Shown: positions 46,591-58,760, counted from the first letter of the stretch. The stretch is 64,000 nucleotides of DNA from Uloborus plumipes (GCA_038373865.1 JAXGGA010005604.1:1-64000), one strand, 5' to 3'. Notes: generated by a model not told the origin, from the sequence alone. Numbers and translations are program-made.

Positions 46591-47754
46591 CCCCACTAAT
46601 GAGCTTCCTGCTGGAAAGAGGACCTGTCGATGGGGCGCATCCACAGACCAAATGTCGGATTTCATGGGCATGACGCCACACATGATGAAAATAAAGGCTG
46701 GATCTTAAGTTTGTGGATAATGAGGATAAGTGAGAGGATTCAAGGTGGAAAATAAACGCCTCTGATTAGAAGGGTTTTAATCATCAGAGGCCGGATTATG
46801 TGTTCTACCGACTTGCAAAAGGTTCGCGTAATTATGAGATATAAATGCTAATGTGTACGGTATAATGGCGATGATATGCATTGTGTTTTGCAATGCTTCC
46901 TTAAACATGGCTTATTTAAGTTTTATGCTGTTGCTAAGAGCTGAAGAGCTCGGTTCAGGAAGTGGATAGCTCCACGTTTAAAAAAGGGACAGGAAATTAA
47001 GAAATCATTTTGAAAAATTCGTTTTTAAGGATTTGGTCTTAGTAGGAATTAGTATTATGGTGGAATTTCATTTTGCCTTAATGAAACCAAGTTCAGTGAT
47101 ATTTCAATAAAATACATTTTTATTTTTATAAAAATTTACCTCTGAGTAATTCATTGTTATGTATATTGGAGTTGCGTCGTTCTCCATCCAAATACATAAA
47201 ATAATCCAAGTTCATTTCGGATATTTAATAATAACTCAAATAGAATTTGGTTCTAGTGGGAGATTCTATGGTAAAACGACCATCTTGCTGCGAATGTGAT
47301 AGCTAATGTATTTAATTAAAACTTATGGTTTAAAAGCTATTGCACAAAATTTTGTTGCTCAAGTAATCTTAAACATACGTATGATTTCCTTTAGCGGAAA
47401 ATATGTCCATCGCCTTTTAAAGTTATTACTTTTTATTGATTTGTATTAGCTGTCACATGCGGGATAAATGTTTGCAATTCCAAGGATTGGCTCGAATGAG
47501 AAAAAATACGAGTCAAGCGATAAAAAAACACTTCAGTTTCAGAATAATACTTTCAATTATTAAGGAGCTGTATCGTTCTTGACGTCAGCACGGAACATAA
47601 AACAGCGAGTGAGCGTCTTTTAATGAGTCAAAATTGAGAAAAAAAAAGTTAGCCCCCATATTACTAACAGTGTTCTTTCAGAAAAAGTATTTTTAAAAAT
47701 GGGATCAACACAATTGCAACAATACACTCGCTTTTTGTTTGTGCAGTATGTACA
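46591..47754. other. Intergenic DNA, nothing recognised
   Basis: AT-rich, with one short inverted pair ATCAGAGGC/GCCTCTGAT at 46758-46792. Confidence 0.5.
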
Positions 47755-47821
47755 TCCAAATGTCCGTCCGGATTAAGCAAAGTCCGGTTTAACAGGGTTC
47801 GGATTATTAAGAGTTTACTGT
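47755..47821 (-). mobile_element. pogo/Tigger-type terminus
   Basis: On the minus strand TACAGTAAACTCTTAATAAT then CCGAACCCTGTTAAACCGG is a typical Tigger end. No partner end was located. Confidence 0.5.
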
Positions 47822-48101
47822 ACTTACAAAATTTCAATCAAAACAGAAATTGGCCATGAAGATAAAGCTCAAAATTTGCTTTACGTATCCATATAGAATT
47901 TCGCCGACGATGTCCCTTTAAATGAAAGATAGCTAGTATAATATTTCATACCATCATTTTGCTGCGTGATATGGAATGTAACTTTTAATTGGTTGATGAA
48001 AAATACAAACCAGAGATGAAATGACGCTTTGAGGTCAAGCATAAACAACTTGATTTATCAACGAATAGTTGATAAAAGATGCATTTTTACTTTCTTCTAT
48101 A

Positions 48102-49305
48102 TCTAATATATAGAAGAAAGTATTGGTTTCGTGAAAATTTTCGAATGTCGAATTTTGACGGATTTGCACGTTTTGAGGTGCGCTGAGTCCATTTCGACCA
48201 TTTTTGGAAAATGTCTGTCTGTCTGTGTGTGTGTGAGTCTGTATGTGTGTGACCAGTTTTTGTGGCCGCGCTAGAGCAAAAACTACTGAATGAAATCGAA
48301 CAAAAATTTTTGCACATATGTACCACCATGTGAACTGGTGCACCTGACTTTTTTTAGCGAATTCCTCCAAGGGGGGTGGAGCAATCGCACGTGTTCTGCG
48401 CGGGGGTGATTGCTATATCTCAGGAAGTAACCGGCGGAATCAAACGAAAATTGGTCCATAGGTAGACCCTACTGAGTACAGGTGCTGATTCAATTTGTTT
48501 GTCAATATCTCGAAGGGGGGTGGAGCAATCGCACGTGTTCTGCACGAGGGTGACTGCTATATCTCAGGAAGTAACCGGCGGAATCAAACGAAAATTGGTC
48601 CATAGGTAGACCCTATTGAGTACAGGTGCTGATTCATTTTGTTTGTCAATATCTCGAAGGGGGGTGGAGCAATCGCACGTGTTCTGCGCGAGGGTGACTG
48701 CTATATCTCAGGAAGTAACCGGCGGAATCAAACGAAAATTGGTCTATAGGTAGACCCTATTGAGTACAGGTGCTGATTCAATTTGTGTGTCAATATCTCA
48801 AAGGGGGTGGAGCAATCAAAAGTGCTTATTTTGTCATTGCACCTACTGTATCTCGGGAAATATTGCTGCGATTTGAATGAAATTTGGAATAACACTAACC
48901 CAATATGGAAGCAAGCATCGATTCAATTTTGGCGCCAATCGCTCCAGGAGGAGGGTGGGGTGATTTTTGCGCTTAGTCAACAATGCGAAAAATTAATTCA
49001 TTAAAAAATCGCTTTCACGCTATTTAATTATCAAAACAGCTGAAAACTTTCAATGATTTGAAATTTTTAACTGTTGCCAATTTCTTTTTACTAACAAATA
49101 AAATGTTTGCAATTAATCTAAACAAGGCTTTTGCAATGATTTCCAATTTCGCTCATTGATTCTGAATTTGCAGGGTTATTACGATAATTGGGAAATTGTA
49201 GCTGTCTCCAATTACTCGGGGGAGTACGTATTTTATTTTGTAACCGGAATTCATAAGATAGATGATAGATATAGAAGAAAGTTTCGTGACGGCCACGACA
49301 GCTAG
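48102..49305 (+). mobile_element. Non-autonomous Helitron H2, 1204 bp
   Basis: Starts TCTAATATATAGAAGAAAG after A at 48101. Ends with a small CGTG..CACG hairpin, then ACAG and CTAG (49302-49305) before T, matching the Helitron A/T insertion rule. GATATAGAAGAAAGTTTCGTG near the 3' end repeats the 5' terminal words. It contains the 144-bp array and a TGTCTGTCTGTGTGTGTG stretch. No Rep/helicase frame. Confidence 0.78.
48370..48815 (+). repeat. Tandem array, 144-bp unit, three copies plus part
   Basis: GGGGTGGAGCAATCGCACGT starts units near 48370, 48514, 48658 and (degenerate) 48800. The first three are almost identical, including AGGAAGTAACCGGCGGAATC. Confidence 0.93.
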
Positions 49306-49607
49306 TTCTGCCGGGATGTGCGTTTAATTAGAATTTGATCTATTTAAAAGGCATTTCGTCCATTTAAGGCATCTTTAGTTCATTCAAGTCACTTAAACCT
49401 AGAAAAAATTTTTTAAGGGATTTGATAGGAAGTGTTTTCTTGATCATAGTTCATTTGAACTAAGCCATTTAATTATTTTTATTTTTATTTAGTTATTTTT
49501 CAGAGCATGAATTCTTTAATCATTGGACTTTGTGTAACAGGTCTGATTAAAATTAAATTAGCTTTTCGTAGCATTTTCAGTCTTTGTTTCAGTATCATTG
49601 GAGCATA

Positions 49608-50544
49608 CACCGCAAAAATAATCCGTTGCTTTTACAGTACACTCGTAATACTGGCAGCAGAGGTTCCAGTTTAAAACAAGTGCACAGTAACAAACTGTAA
49701 AACTAACAATTTTACAGTTTATTGCTGTAAAGCAGCAATTTTACAGTTAATTACTGCAAAGCAGCAATTTTACAGTTAATTACGGTAAACCTTAGCAACA
49801 TAATCTCATCGGCCGATGTTCGGCCATTCATCGAAACCCGATGAAATTCTCATCGGCCGATGATCGGATTCGATAAGTTCTCATCGGGAATTACTCCAAT
49901 ATGTCTCATCGGCTAAACAGAATCCGAGCAGCAAAATCCGATGAGTTTTGCTCGAAATACGATAAGATTTGGAGCAATTTACGAGCAGTGCAGTCTCGTG
50001 CCGATGAATTTATGTTCAATTTTGGATGCTCGGCTTATTTTCATCGGGAAAGTTGATCGGAAGGATATCGCTTTCCGATGAAAAGTAGCTCATCGAAAAC
50101 CGTGCTCGGATACTGACGTGACTACCGAAAGTGTCTCGGTAGTCACGATACTGATCGGAACGATGTCATCGTGCGTTACGGGATCAATTTACGAGGAGTT
50201 CGATGATCGGCCGAGAAAAATCCGATGAGTGGATGCTACTTGGGAAGCAGCCATTTTACAGTTTATTACCACAATTTTACAGTTTCTAACCACAAAATTA
50301 GCTGTAAAAAACAGCAGTATAATATTGACAGCAGAGGTTCCAAGTTAAAACTGTAATGCACAGCAATAAATTGTAAAATTAGCAATTTCAGTTTATTACT
50401 GCAGTTTACAACAGCAATTTTACAGTTTATAAGTGTAAAATTAAGCAATTTTACAGTTTATTACTGTAAAGTTTAAAATTTTTAGGTTTTTACTATAAAA
50501 TTAGTTGCATAATACTGTAAAAACAACATCAATATTTTACAGTG
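49608..50544. mobile_element. CACTG MITE copy 2, interrupted
   Basis: The left end CACCGCAAAAATAATCCGTTG and right end TTTTACAGTG match the family at 27311-27659. The interior has many TTTTACAGTTTATTACTG units. A separate element occupies 49790-50243. Confidence 0.75.
49790..50243. mobile_element. TCATCGG-rich element nested in CACTG MITE
   Basis: A 454-bp block with about 20 copies of CGATGA/TCATCG or CATCGG/CCGATG. Its ends are imperfect inverted repeats (CCTTAGCAACATAATCTCAT against the complement of the final ATGAGTGGATGCTACTTGG). It also has an internal hairpin GACTACCGA..TCGGTAGTC at about 50119-50144. Removing it restores the MITE's repeat pattern. Superfamily unknown. Confidence 0.7.
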
Positions 50545-50872
50545 TACGCATTCCACTGAAACCTACCAACGGGAGACACATTGTCCACACTAATCCCTTC
50601 TCAATATTGGAAATGTTCTCGCAGAAAAAAATGTTAGTGGTAAAAGGGTTACTATTAAAAAAAATGTGTAAGTTTATCATTTTTCACGGGTGTAACGTTA
50701 TACAATTTCTGGAGTAAGCTGTTCCGGTTTTTAAAAAACTCCCATTGTTGGAGGAAAGCCTGTGTTAAATTTCACCAAACATTAAAATTACTGCGGTATT
50801 ATTCAAAGCGCATACGTTAAGACAAACATCGGCGCAAAGCTCTTTAAGTCTTATGAATGTAACTGAGATGTG

Positions 50873-50995
50873 CCTTAACCGGCCCAGTGATAAAACGCGC
50901 TTGCTTTGAGACACCTCTGTTCGGGGTTCGATCCTATCGTGTCTAATTAAAACAACTTGCGAATTTGTGCAAAGTTGATTGTGGTAGTGGGAAAG
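50873..50995 (+). mobile_element. tRNA-derived SINE-like fragment
   Basis: GGCCCAGTGA (50881-50890) resembles an A box and GGTTCGATCC (50935-50944) is a good B box. The spacing suits a tRNA-type promoter, but the segment does not fold into a clear full tRNA. No tail is visible. Confidence 0.55.
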
Positions 50996-51510
50996 CATGA
51001 ACATTATAAACATAAATAAACTAATACTAGAAAGCAGTCTTCCAGCCTGATGAATGCTCCTGTCTTTCTTTTGACAGATAATTATGGTGTAATAGTGCAC
51101 AAAAATTTGTGAAACGTTACGCGACAGTTAAATCACCATGATGTAACCTTCCACAAGTGATGTGTTACTTTACACCAGATCTATCGATTAAGTTACTCCG
51201 TAGCAGTGGAAGTACATTGCATAAAATGAACTGTTGTTTTTGCAGTATAATGCTGGCAACCGAGGTTCCAATTTAAGACAACAAAATGCACAGTAACAAA
51301 CTGTAAAACTAGCAATTTTACAGTTTCCATCTGTAAAGTTAGAAATTTTACAGTTTCCATCTGTAAAGTTAGAAATTTTACAGTTTATTGCTGTAAAATG
51401 TAGCAATATTATGCTGCAAAAACAACAGTATAATACTGGCAGCCGAGGTTCCAATTTGAAACTGTAAAAAGCACGGTAATAAACTGTAAAAGCAGCAATT
51501 TTATAGTACA

Positions 51511-53450
51511 CTAGCAAAAATACCCGGCGTTGCCTGGGTCAGTAATAATATTGAGAAACAATTTATACTCACCTTTGGGTTTTTTTCCTGAACTAAAAGA
51601 ACTCAAAACGCACCGCTTTGACGATTTTTAAAATGTCGCAAAATTTGCCGGTAACTGTTTTGGGATACCTAGGATAATTTTGCTCCCTTCCCTACTTTAT
51701 GAAAATACATTAAGTATTACTATATCACTAATGTTTGTCACAGAGAAATCGTCATCAAATGCTGAGATACTATTGCTGACCATAAAATGACGAAAGAAGT
51801 TTTTGTCCTAAATTATTTTGAAATTAATGGGAACATTTGACAATTATTTGTATAAAAGCACAAATTAATGGTAATTTTAGTCTTGTTTAAGGGTTTCATA
51901 AAATTAATGCGGATTACTTTTCATTTTGACACAATTTTAAAAAGGTTTTTAATGGATACATACGGAATCGGAACACAAGAGAAAAAAAACTGAACTTGTC
52001 AAATGTGGGAGTGTCATATCGATGATTAAGATTTTGCCACAGTCAACAAATATCATACAATAATCGTTTTATTTTGGTTACGTCGTGTAAGAAGTAAAGT
52101 ATTATTACGCAGTGTTTGGCACAAAAACTGGTGCCAGTTGAAAAAATCGCCGGGAATCTCAGTTATTCAAATCTTCTTGCAACAAACTTGGCAATATTCC
52201 TGCTTAATTGGATAATAAGTAACTGCCCAATTATAAGTAACCCCAAGAAAGTGGCCAATCAACACAAACAAATTTAAGAAATGCCGTTAAGTTGTATTTA
52301 AAGCTCCATCAAATTGGAAAATAATGAACCTAATCAATTTATTAGTTGCCAATCTCTTCAAGCGATTACGTTACCGATACTGTAAAACACATGTATACAA
52401 AACTCGCGAAAATAATTGAATCGTTTATTTCGAAAAGGTAACATCTCTATTTTGATCTCCTCTGTCTCTTTAGAAAATTAAACAGCGCACGGTTATATTT
52501 TTGAATGTCATAATCAATGAAAAAATGCCTTTAGTTAAGAACACAATTACTGCAATAATTTACCAAATAACCATTGATTATGACATTCAAAAATATAACC
52601 GTGCGCTGTTTAATTTTCTAAAGAGACAGAGGAGATCAAAATAGAGATGTTACCTTTTCGAAATAAACGATTCAATTGATGCAGTGAACAATCTACTAAT
52701 AAAGAAATACAATTTATTCTACAAAATAATAGTTGCACGTTTCAAAGCATAATAAAAAACACATTGCTTAAGGTTAAAGGTGAAAATGCGCTTTGGGTCC
52801 CTGCTTGGCGCATTTCCAAAGAGTCGCCAACTGGCGCGTTTTTCCTTGTTGTCTCGCGTAGTTGAAAGCTCCCAGAGACATTACGCAAAAATGGCGTTTC
52901 TATGGCGACAAAACCGAAATCCGTGTTTGACGAGAAAAGGGATCCAAAGCACAGATTAACCAGGAGAATGTTTTAAAATACAAATCATGGTAAAAGCTCG
53001 TTAGAAAGCGGGCGCGCGAGCGTTTCCAATGTCTATGTAAAAGCCTGGATATTAACCATGAAGCTGGAAAAAAAAATTACATTTTGATTTGACTTGAGAA
53101 AAGCCTTGAAAATTTAATGCGAAAAGTATAATCGATGCATGCAATTCTAGCTATCTACAGGGAGTTGAGATGATGCACTAAATACTGAATTAGTTTGTTG
53201 GAAGCCTTCGCAGATTTATGCGAAATATGTACCTTAAATTGGAATGAAAAAAGCCCTACCAATCGAACTTTTTCAAATATCGTTATAAATTATAGCCTAT
53301 GTGTTATTCTGATGTGTAAGCTACATTATGGGTAAAAGTTTCATTAAAATCCATTCAGTAGTTTTTGCATGAAAGAGGAACAAACATACATCCATACATC
53401 CATCCATACATCCATCCATCCAAACTTTCGCATATATAATAATAGTAAGA
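51511..53450 (-). mobile_element. Non-autonomous Helitron H3, 1940 bp
   Basis: On the minus strand it starts TCTTACTATTATTATATATG (53450 downward), runs through a GGATGGATGTATG stretch and ends in hairpin ACCCAGGCAACGCCGGGT, ATTTTTG and CTAG (51514-51511). It is flanked by A and T and splits a CACTG MITE cleanly. It contains the perfect 106-bp inverted repeat but no helicase frame. Confidence 0.88.
52414..52677. repeat. Perfect 106-bp inverted repeat, 52-bp loop
   Basis: Arms 52414-52519 and 52572-52677 are exact reverse complements over all 106 bp as read, separated by 52 bp. RNA across it would form a long perfect hairpin. No coding frame spans an arm. Confidence 0.97.
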
Positions 53451-53598
53451 TTTCTTACAGTAAAATTAGCAATTTTACAGTTTAGTCCTGTAAAATTAGC
53501 AATTTTACAATTTATTACTGTAAAATTAGAAATTTTTAGTTTATTACTATAAAATTAACTGTATTATACTGTAAAAACAACATTAATTTTTTACAGTT

Positions 53599-54252
53599 TA
53601 GCACTATTGCCACCACATTTATGGAAAAAGGTTACACCATTTTTTTTTAGCGTTGGCTTTTTGTTTAGAAACAAAATACCGCAAATATTTAATCCTTTCG
53701 GCCTAAAACTTCCCTCGCAACCCTCATTCCCTTAAGATACAAAATTTTCCCATGACCAAAAACTACAAAAATCAAAGAGGCTACATAGTTTTCCAATTAG
53801 AAAAAGAATGCACCCATACACCACGAAATTACACACTCTCCCACAACTATAAAACGCAAGGTTCGTAGCGGCACGAAGAGCAGCTGCCTTTTAATGGCCT
53901 CCATGGTCAGAAATGGACACCGGCAGGTGCAATATGTCGTGATCCATCAATCCCACTCTCTCTGTTATAGTTCGATCATGAATTTTCACACCATGAATTG
54001 AATCCTTGCAGACTCTCGTTTTCGTTCTACAGTCAAGGCCCTTTCGCTTTTTAATGTTATGCTGAATCAATTATGGTGTGTATGTGATAGGTGTGCATTT
54101 TTCAAAAGAAAAAGAGATGGATTGAAAGTTTTGATGTGTGTTTTGAAAGAACAAAATACGGAGCGTGCGTGCAAAGACATTAGAAGTAAATTCTCGAGGA
54201 GAGAATCTAAAGAAAAACGAATACTATGATAGAGAATAAAAGTAAACGACTC
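53599..54252. other. Intergenic DNA, nothing recognised
   Basis: No gene or element seen. Confidence 0.5.
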
Positions 54253-54529
54253 TTGAATTGAAGAGGCTAGTGGATAAAGGTGATATGTGACAATTTTGGA
54301 AAAACTGACTTTGTACCATGGATGATGGTGAGAAGGTAATTTTTTTTTCTTTTTTTTGAAAGCTTTTTCTAGAAATTAAAAAAAAAAATTGTTAGATACC
54401 TTTATTCACTTGCCCCTTTAATTGTGTTTGTGAGTTAACACAATTGCACAAATACTAATTAGAATTTGTGTAAATCGTCGAAATTCAAATGTCACATATC
54501 AGCTTTATCCACTTGCCCCTTCAATTGTT
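54253..54529. mobile_element. Foldback MITE with ~45-bp arms
   Basis: The left arm GTGGATAAAGGTGATATGTG and the right arm CACATATCAGCTTTATCCAC are complements with a few mismatches. The outer ends are TTGAATTGAAGAGG and CCCCTTCAATTG. An additional CACTTGCCCCTTTAATTG at 54407 lies inside. Confidence 0.75.
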
Positions 54530-54769
54530 TCTAGTGTTGTGCAGACCTAAGCACACAAGAAACTGCTTGGAGTTACTCAAAGAGCACTCAATCCCTTCTA
54601 GCCCATAGTTCACTATTATTGATTCAATATAAAAATTTACAACGGATGCTCTTCGTGTTGACAAATTTTTACACCAGTCGCAAGCGCTGAAGTTTCCGTA
54701 AATGAAGAAATTAGTTCTAAGCTCCTTCCAAATTTGTGCCAAGTTAAGTAGAAGAGAAATTATAAAGTA

Positions 54770-55560
54770 CCAGCTGACCCGGCGAACTCTGTTCCGCCTT
54801 AAAGGCAATAAATAGGCAAATTTTTGAATTTATTAAGTTTTTTTTATTAGAAAATACAAAAAAAAAAAATAAGTACCTACATTCATCATCCATTATTGTT
54901 TCTGTATTTACAGCCTATTTTACTGCGCTCCAGAAGCTGTCAGAACATGTGCTTTATGTCGCCCGGCGACAGAGGCTCAAAAGAGGCTTATTTAAAAAGA
55001 TAATTTTTTCGGACTGCTTATCATTGACTGCTCCATCCATAAATCCATCCAAACAAACTTTTGTATATATAATAGTAGTAAGAAGAACAGCCACTTAAAT
55101 GCAGTCCAGGAGCTTTCCCACCAAGCGCTTTCCACCTCTCAGCCTCAGAGGCGTAAAAACTCTTAAGTGACAATCGTTTCTGACAGCTTATCACATATAA
55201 ATTTCAAGGGAAGTAACGCGTTTGTTTGTAATTTACTTCACAAAAAAGTCAAATAACACTCAACGCACCGCTAACTTACAACCTGCTTACTGCGCTCCGG
55301 AAGCTGCCAGAACGTGTGCTTTATGTCGCTCAGCCATGGAGGTGTCAAAAAAGGCTTAGCCAAGAATACAGAAAAGCTGGTGGCTAAATAGATAATTTGC
55401 AATAAAAAATATATTGCGGTCCTAAATTAAGATAAAAACTATCCTATCATTTAAGTTGGACCAAACTGAAACTGCGTGCAAAATTTGGTTGAAATCGGTT
55501 CAGTAGCTGAGGAGTCCATTGGCCACAAACACAGGGACACGTAATTTTTATACATTAAGA
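54770..55560 (-). mobile_element. Composite Helitron H4
   Basis: On the minus strand one 5' end is TCTTAATGTATAAAAATTAC (55560 downward, A/T flanks). The 3' end is CGCCGGGTCAG and CTGG (54773-54770), which fits the CTRR rule. A second 5'-type end, TCTTACTACTATTATATATAC, lies at 55083. Segments around 54921 and 55288 (TACTGCGCTCCnGAAGCTG) are duplicates. This suggests two related Helitrons stacked together; exact borders are uncertain. Confidence 0.6.
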
Positions 55561-55869
55561 TATATTTTTTTCGTTTTGTTTTGCACAAAATTTCAGGTTT
55601 CACTGCTAGCGCATAGTATATTCTACCTTCTAAATAACTGTCAATCCCTTCTCGTAAACGATAGACAAAAGTGAAACCTAATTTAACTGCAATAATACCA
55701 TTTTACCTATATATGTAAACAAATAAAATTTTAACAATTGTTTTCAGCATAGATTTTGGGGGACACCGGCAGCATGCAGTTTCAATTACCTTGTCCTTCC
55801 TTTGATACTTCTTTCTTGTTAGGCGACTCAATATCTATTTCATCGATAAAGCCGCTGTTTTATTGTAAT

Positions 55870-56430
55870 TTTTAGGAACAGACAGTTGACGTTATTTTAG
55901 GAACTGCAGTCTAGTATTGACCTTATTTTAATGAGACTTTTAGACTTAAATTTTCAGATTGTAAAGAGAATTTTAGGGAATGTTGTCCTCATTCTGATGG
56001 AAGGGACTGTCATTTTTACTTCGGAATTGGTGTTTTTATGCAGTGTTGAGAATTTTCTGAGGAATTGTTGACCAGATTCTAATGAGAGTTTTGGAGACTG
56101 TTGACGTTACTCAAAAACAATTTTTCTTTATTCTAATGGAATTTTAAAGCAGTTATCCGAACTCCAAGAAAACTTTTTAAGTACCCTTGGCGTTTTTAGG
56201 AACTTCTGTCCTTGTGTTAATGGAGATTTTTAGAGCCTGCTGATGTTGTTTAGAAGCTGTTGACCTGCTCCTATGGAAAACTTTTAGGATCCGGATAGTC
56301 TTTTAACAAAAAAGATTTTCAGGGAGTGTTTTCGGAATTGTTGTCCTTATGCAGTTAGGCATTGACCTGTTCCTGTGAATAAATTTTAGGGACTGTAGCC
56401 CTTAATCTAATGCAGATTTGCAGGGCGAGC
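55870..56430 (+). repeat. Degenerate ~40-bp minisatellite
   Basis: Recurring variants of TTTTAGGGACTGTTG, then CCTTATTCTAATGG, recur irregularly about every 40-50 bp. They are too decayed for a sharp unit length. Confidence 0.6.
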
Positions 56431-57189
56431 TATATTGTTTTTTATGGCATTTTATCAGGAATGCCCGATATTCAAATTAATGTTTTTACCCAATATCTCC
56501 CCTTTTTAAGGAAGAATAATGAACATACCACATGATCGCACTTCCGTTCTTATCGAGAGAATGAAGGAGGAGGTTTAACGTGGTGGTTCGAGCACCTCAA
56601 CTGGTACAAAATTAAACACGAGTCATTAAAAGAAAAATATTTTTAAAAAATACTTTGCAAAACGATTACAAGGGTATAAATAGCCTTGAACAGAAAACAA
56701 GGTCATTGGTCACCAGACAAAGTGACCATTCAAGGAATCCTCTTTCGGATTCAGAAGCAATTTACTTAATTCGCAGACAAACATTCTCAGCCCTAACTAC
56801 AACGAGACGACGAAAAAAAGAAAAAGAACCGCAGACGATCATTAAGTTGAATAAAGAATGGCACAATTCATCGAAAAGAAGCAAATGCGTTTGGCATCGA
56901 TTTCGAAATGAAGCGTATAAAGTTCTATTCGAGGAAGAAGCCGGTGGCAGTTTCGAAAACATTTTCGACGGAAAACAGGAATAAATGTAATGGAAATCAT
57001 TTGGGCAGACGAGAATGATGCTCCTGTTTTCGCAAAGACGATCCATTTGGAAAAGAAAAAAAAAAACAAGGTTTAGAAGATACACTTTCGTAATAGAGTG
57101 TTCTGATGTTTATAGAGTAGAATTTGCAGTTCATGGAAAATGCCGAGTTGAACGAAACGAAGATCCAGTACAAAAATTAGGGATGGACC
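56431..57189. other. Intergenic DNA with an unsupported 109-codon frame
   Basis: The frame at 56655-56984 is rich in K, R, S and N. It opens with a non-ATG codon in the animal code and shows no motif I recognise. CGA words are more common here than nearby, so an exon cannot be excluded. Confidence 0.4.
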
Positions 57190-57312
57190 GGATAGTGATT
57201 TTGCCGGATACCGGATATCGGATATCCGGTGGCTCATCACAACCCGGATATCCGAATATCACCGGATATCCGGAAGTGTGCCGCCGGATATCCTGCGGAT
57301 ATCCGGCATTGC
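57190..57312. repeat. GGATATCC palindrome cluster
   Basis: Eight or so overlapping CCGGATA/GGATATCCGG words in 120 bp, starting at GGATGGACCGGATAGTG. It resembles the subterminal palindrome arrays of hAT-type elements, as in 10168-10268. No partner end seen. Confidence 0.7.
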
Positions 57313-57710
57313 AATTACATTGCATGTTCGCTTATTTTTATGCAATGCAGCTTCAAAACAATAAATCAAAGTTGTTTCTCGCATCATTTCTTTAAGAACA
57401 TGTCAAATAATTTCAAATTAATTTTTAAAGCCTCTATTTTATTGTACAGGAGTAGCCCTACATATGAAATGAAACACTAGCATATTGTGATTTCTTTCTA
57501 AATTATGTATTTTTATCAAAAGAGACAAAACTTTAAAAGATAGAATTAAATATTTCTGTATGTACTCAAAGTTTAAATTTTTAATTATTCTTAGTTTAAA
57601 TTTTAAAGCTTTTTTGTTTCAATATCATTTCAATAAGTTTCTACGTAAATGATACAGTTATTAAATATTTCACCAATATTATGCACACAATAATTGATTT
57701 ACAAAAAAAT

Positions 57711-57733
57711 AAAGAAAGAAAGAAAGAAAGAAA
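57711..57733 (+). repeat. (AAAG)n microsatellite
   Basis: Six AAAG units. Confidence 0.95.
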
Positions 57734-58760
57734 ACTAAGCTCAGATAAACGTTTTTTACTTCCTTTTACGTAGTAAAGGAAGTATTGTGATCGCGAAAAA
57801 AAAAAAATCGCTCAAATTTCAGTCGAAAATTTTGATTTTGCTCACCCCCGAATGAATGTTCAGTAGTTTTTTCGACCTGTCAGCACGTGCATATGTACCT
57901 ACCAACATATAAGCAGCTGAAAAATCCTTTTCAACCACCCCCGAGTTAATTACGACGAGTTTTCTCGTGACGTCTGTATGTACGTATGTGCGGATGTATA
58001 TGCGTATGTGTGTTGCATAACTCAAAAACTATATGCCGAATTAGCTTCTAGCTTGGTAAGTAGGCTCTGAGGATTGTCTAGTTGTGCACCTCCCCTTGTG
58101 GTTGCATTTGAATGTTCCCAAGGGGATGTTTTACCCCTTTTTTGGGGTAAATTAGTGTTAATTTCAATGCAGACTCAAGTGATATGAATTGGCGCGACCA
58201 CTTGGCGAAATGTCGGCAAGCTTTTGGTCGCCAAGTGTTTGACGCCAACTTGGCGACAAATTTGGCGAAAAAATTATTTTTTTAATTTGGGTTCAACTTG
58301 GCGCTATTGACGATATTTTGCAAAAATTTCACTGCATGATATTAAAATCAGCAATATTTAGAAAATTAACCATCTACTTATATTAAAAACTGAGTATCTT
58401 TCTAACTACCTTTCTATGTCACGCTTCTTTCTTCTGAATGCCAATGAACTGAAAGTCGATCCAGGTACCGATAGATAGGTAATTTTTCAGACTTTATTAG
58501 TTTTAATTTATATAATTATACGATTTTAATTAACAAAGATATCAATTAATAAGTAGTCAAATTGAAAGCGATTTGGCCTAAATGATTAAATATGAAATCC
58601 ATTGTTACAAAATGTGATTGCTATGAAACAGTTATAACAATGATAATGAGAATTTTGAATGAAGGCTTAACTAAATCAAACATGAAACTCATTAGCGGGT
58701 CACGTACGTTGTACTTTTATCGCTAGCTACTTGTAATTTTTTGAAATATTTGAAAAGCCA

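Larger units (their letters stand above)
51215..53598. mobile_element. CACTG MITE copy 3, split by a Helitron
   Basis: The left part (51215-51510) starts ATAAAATGAACTGTTG and the right part (53451-53598) ends CAACATTAATTTTTTACAG. Both carry TTTTACAGTTT repeats, including a duplicated ~36-bp unit at about 51320-51385. Helitron H3 lies between them. Confidence 0.75.

Noticed and set aside
50873..50950. A true tRNA gene
   Set aside because: A- and B-box-like words exist, but acceptor and anticodon stems do not pair convincingly; SINE fragment preferred.
56655..56984. 109-codon frame as a gene
   Set aside because: Non-ATG opening, basic low-complexity composition, no motif, overlapping frames on the other strand.
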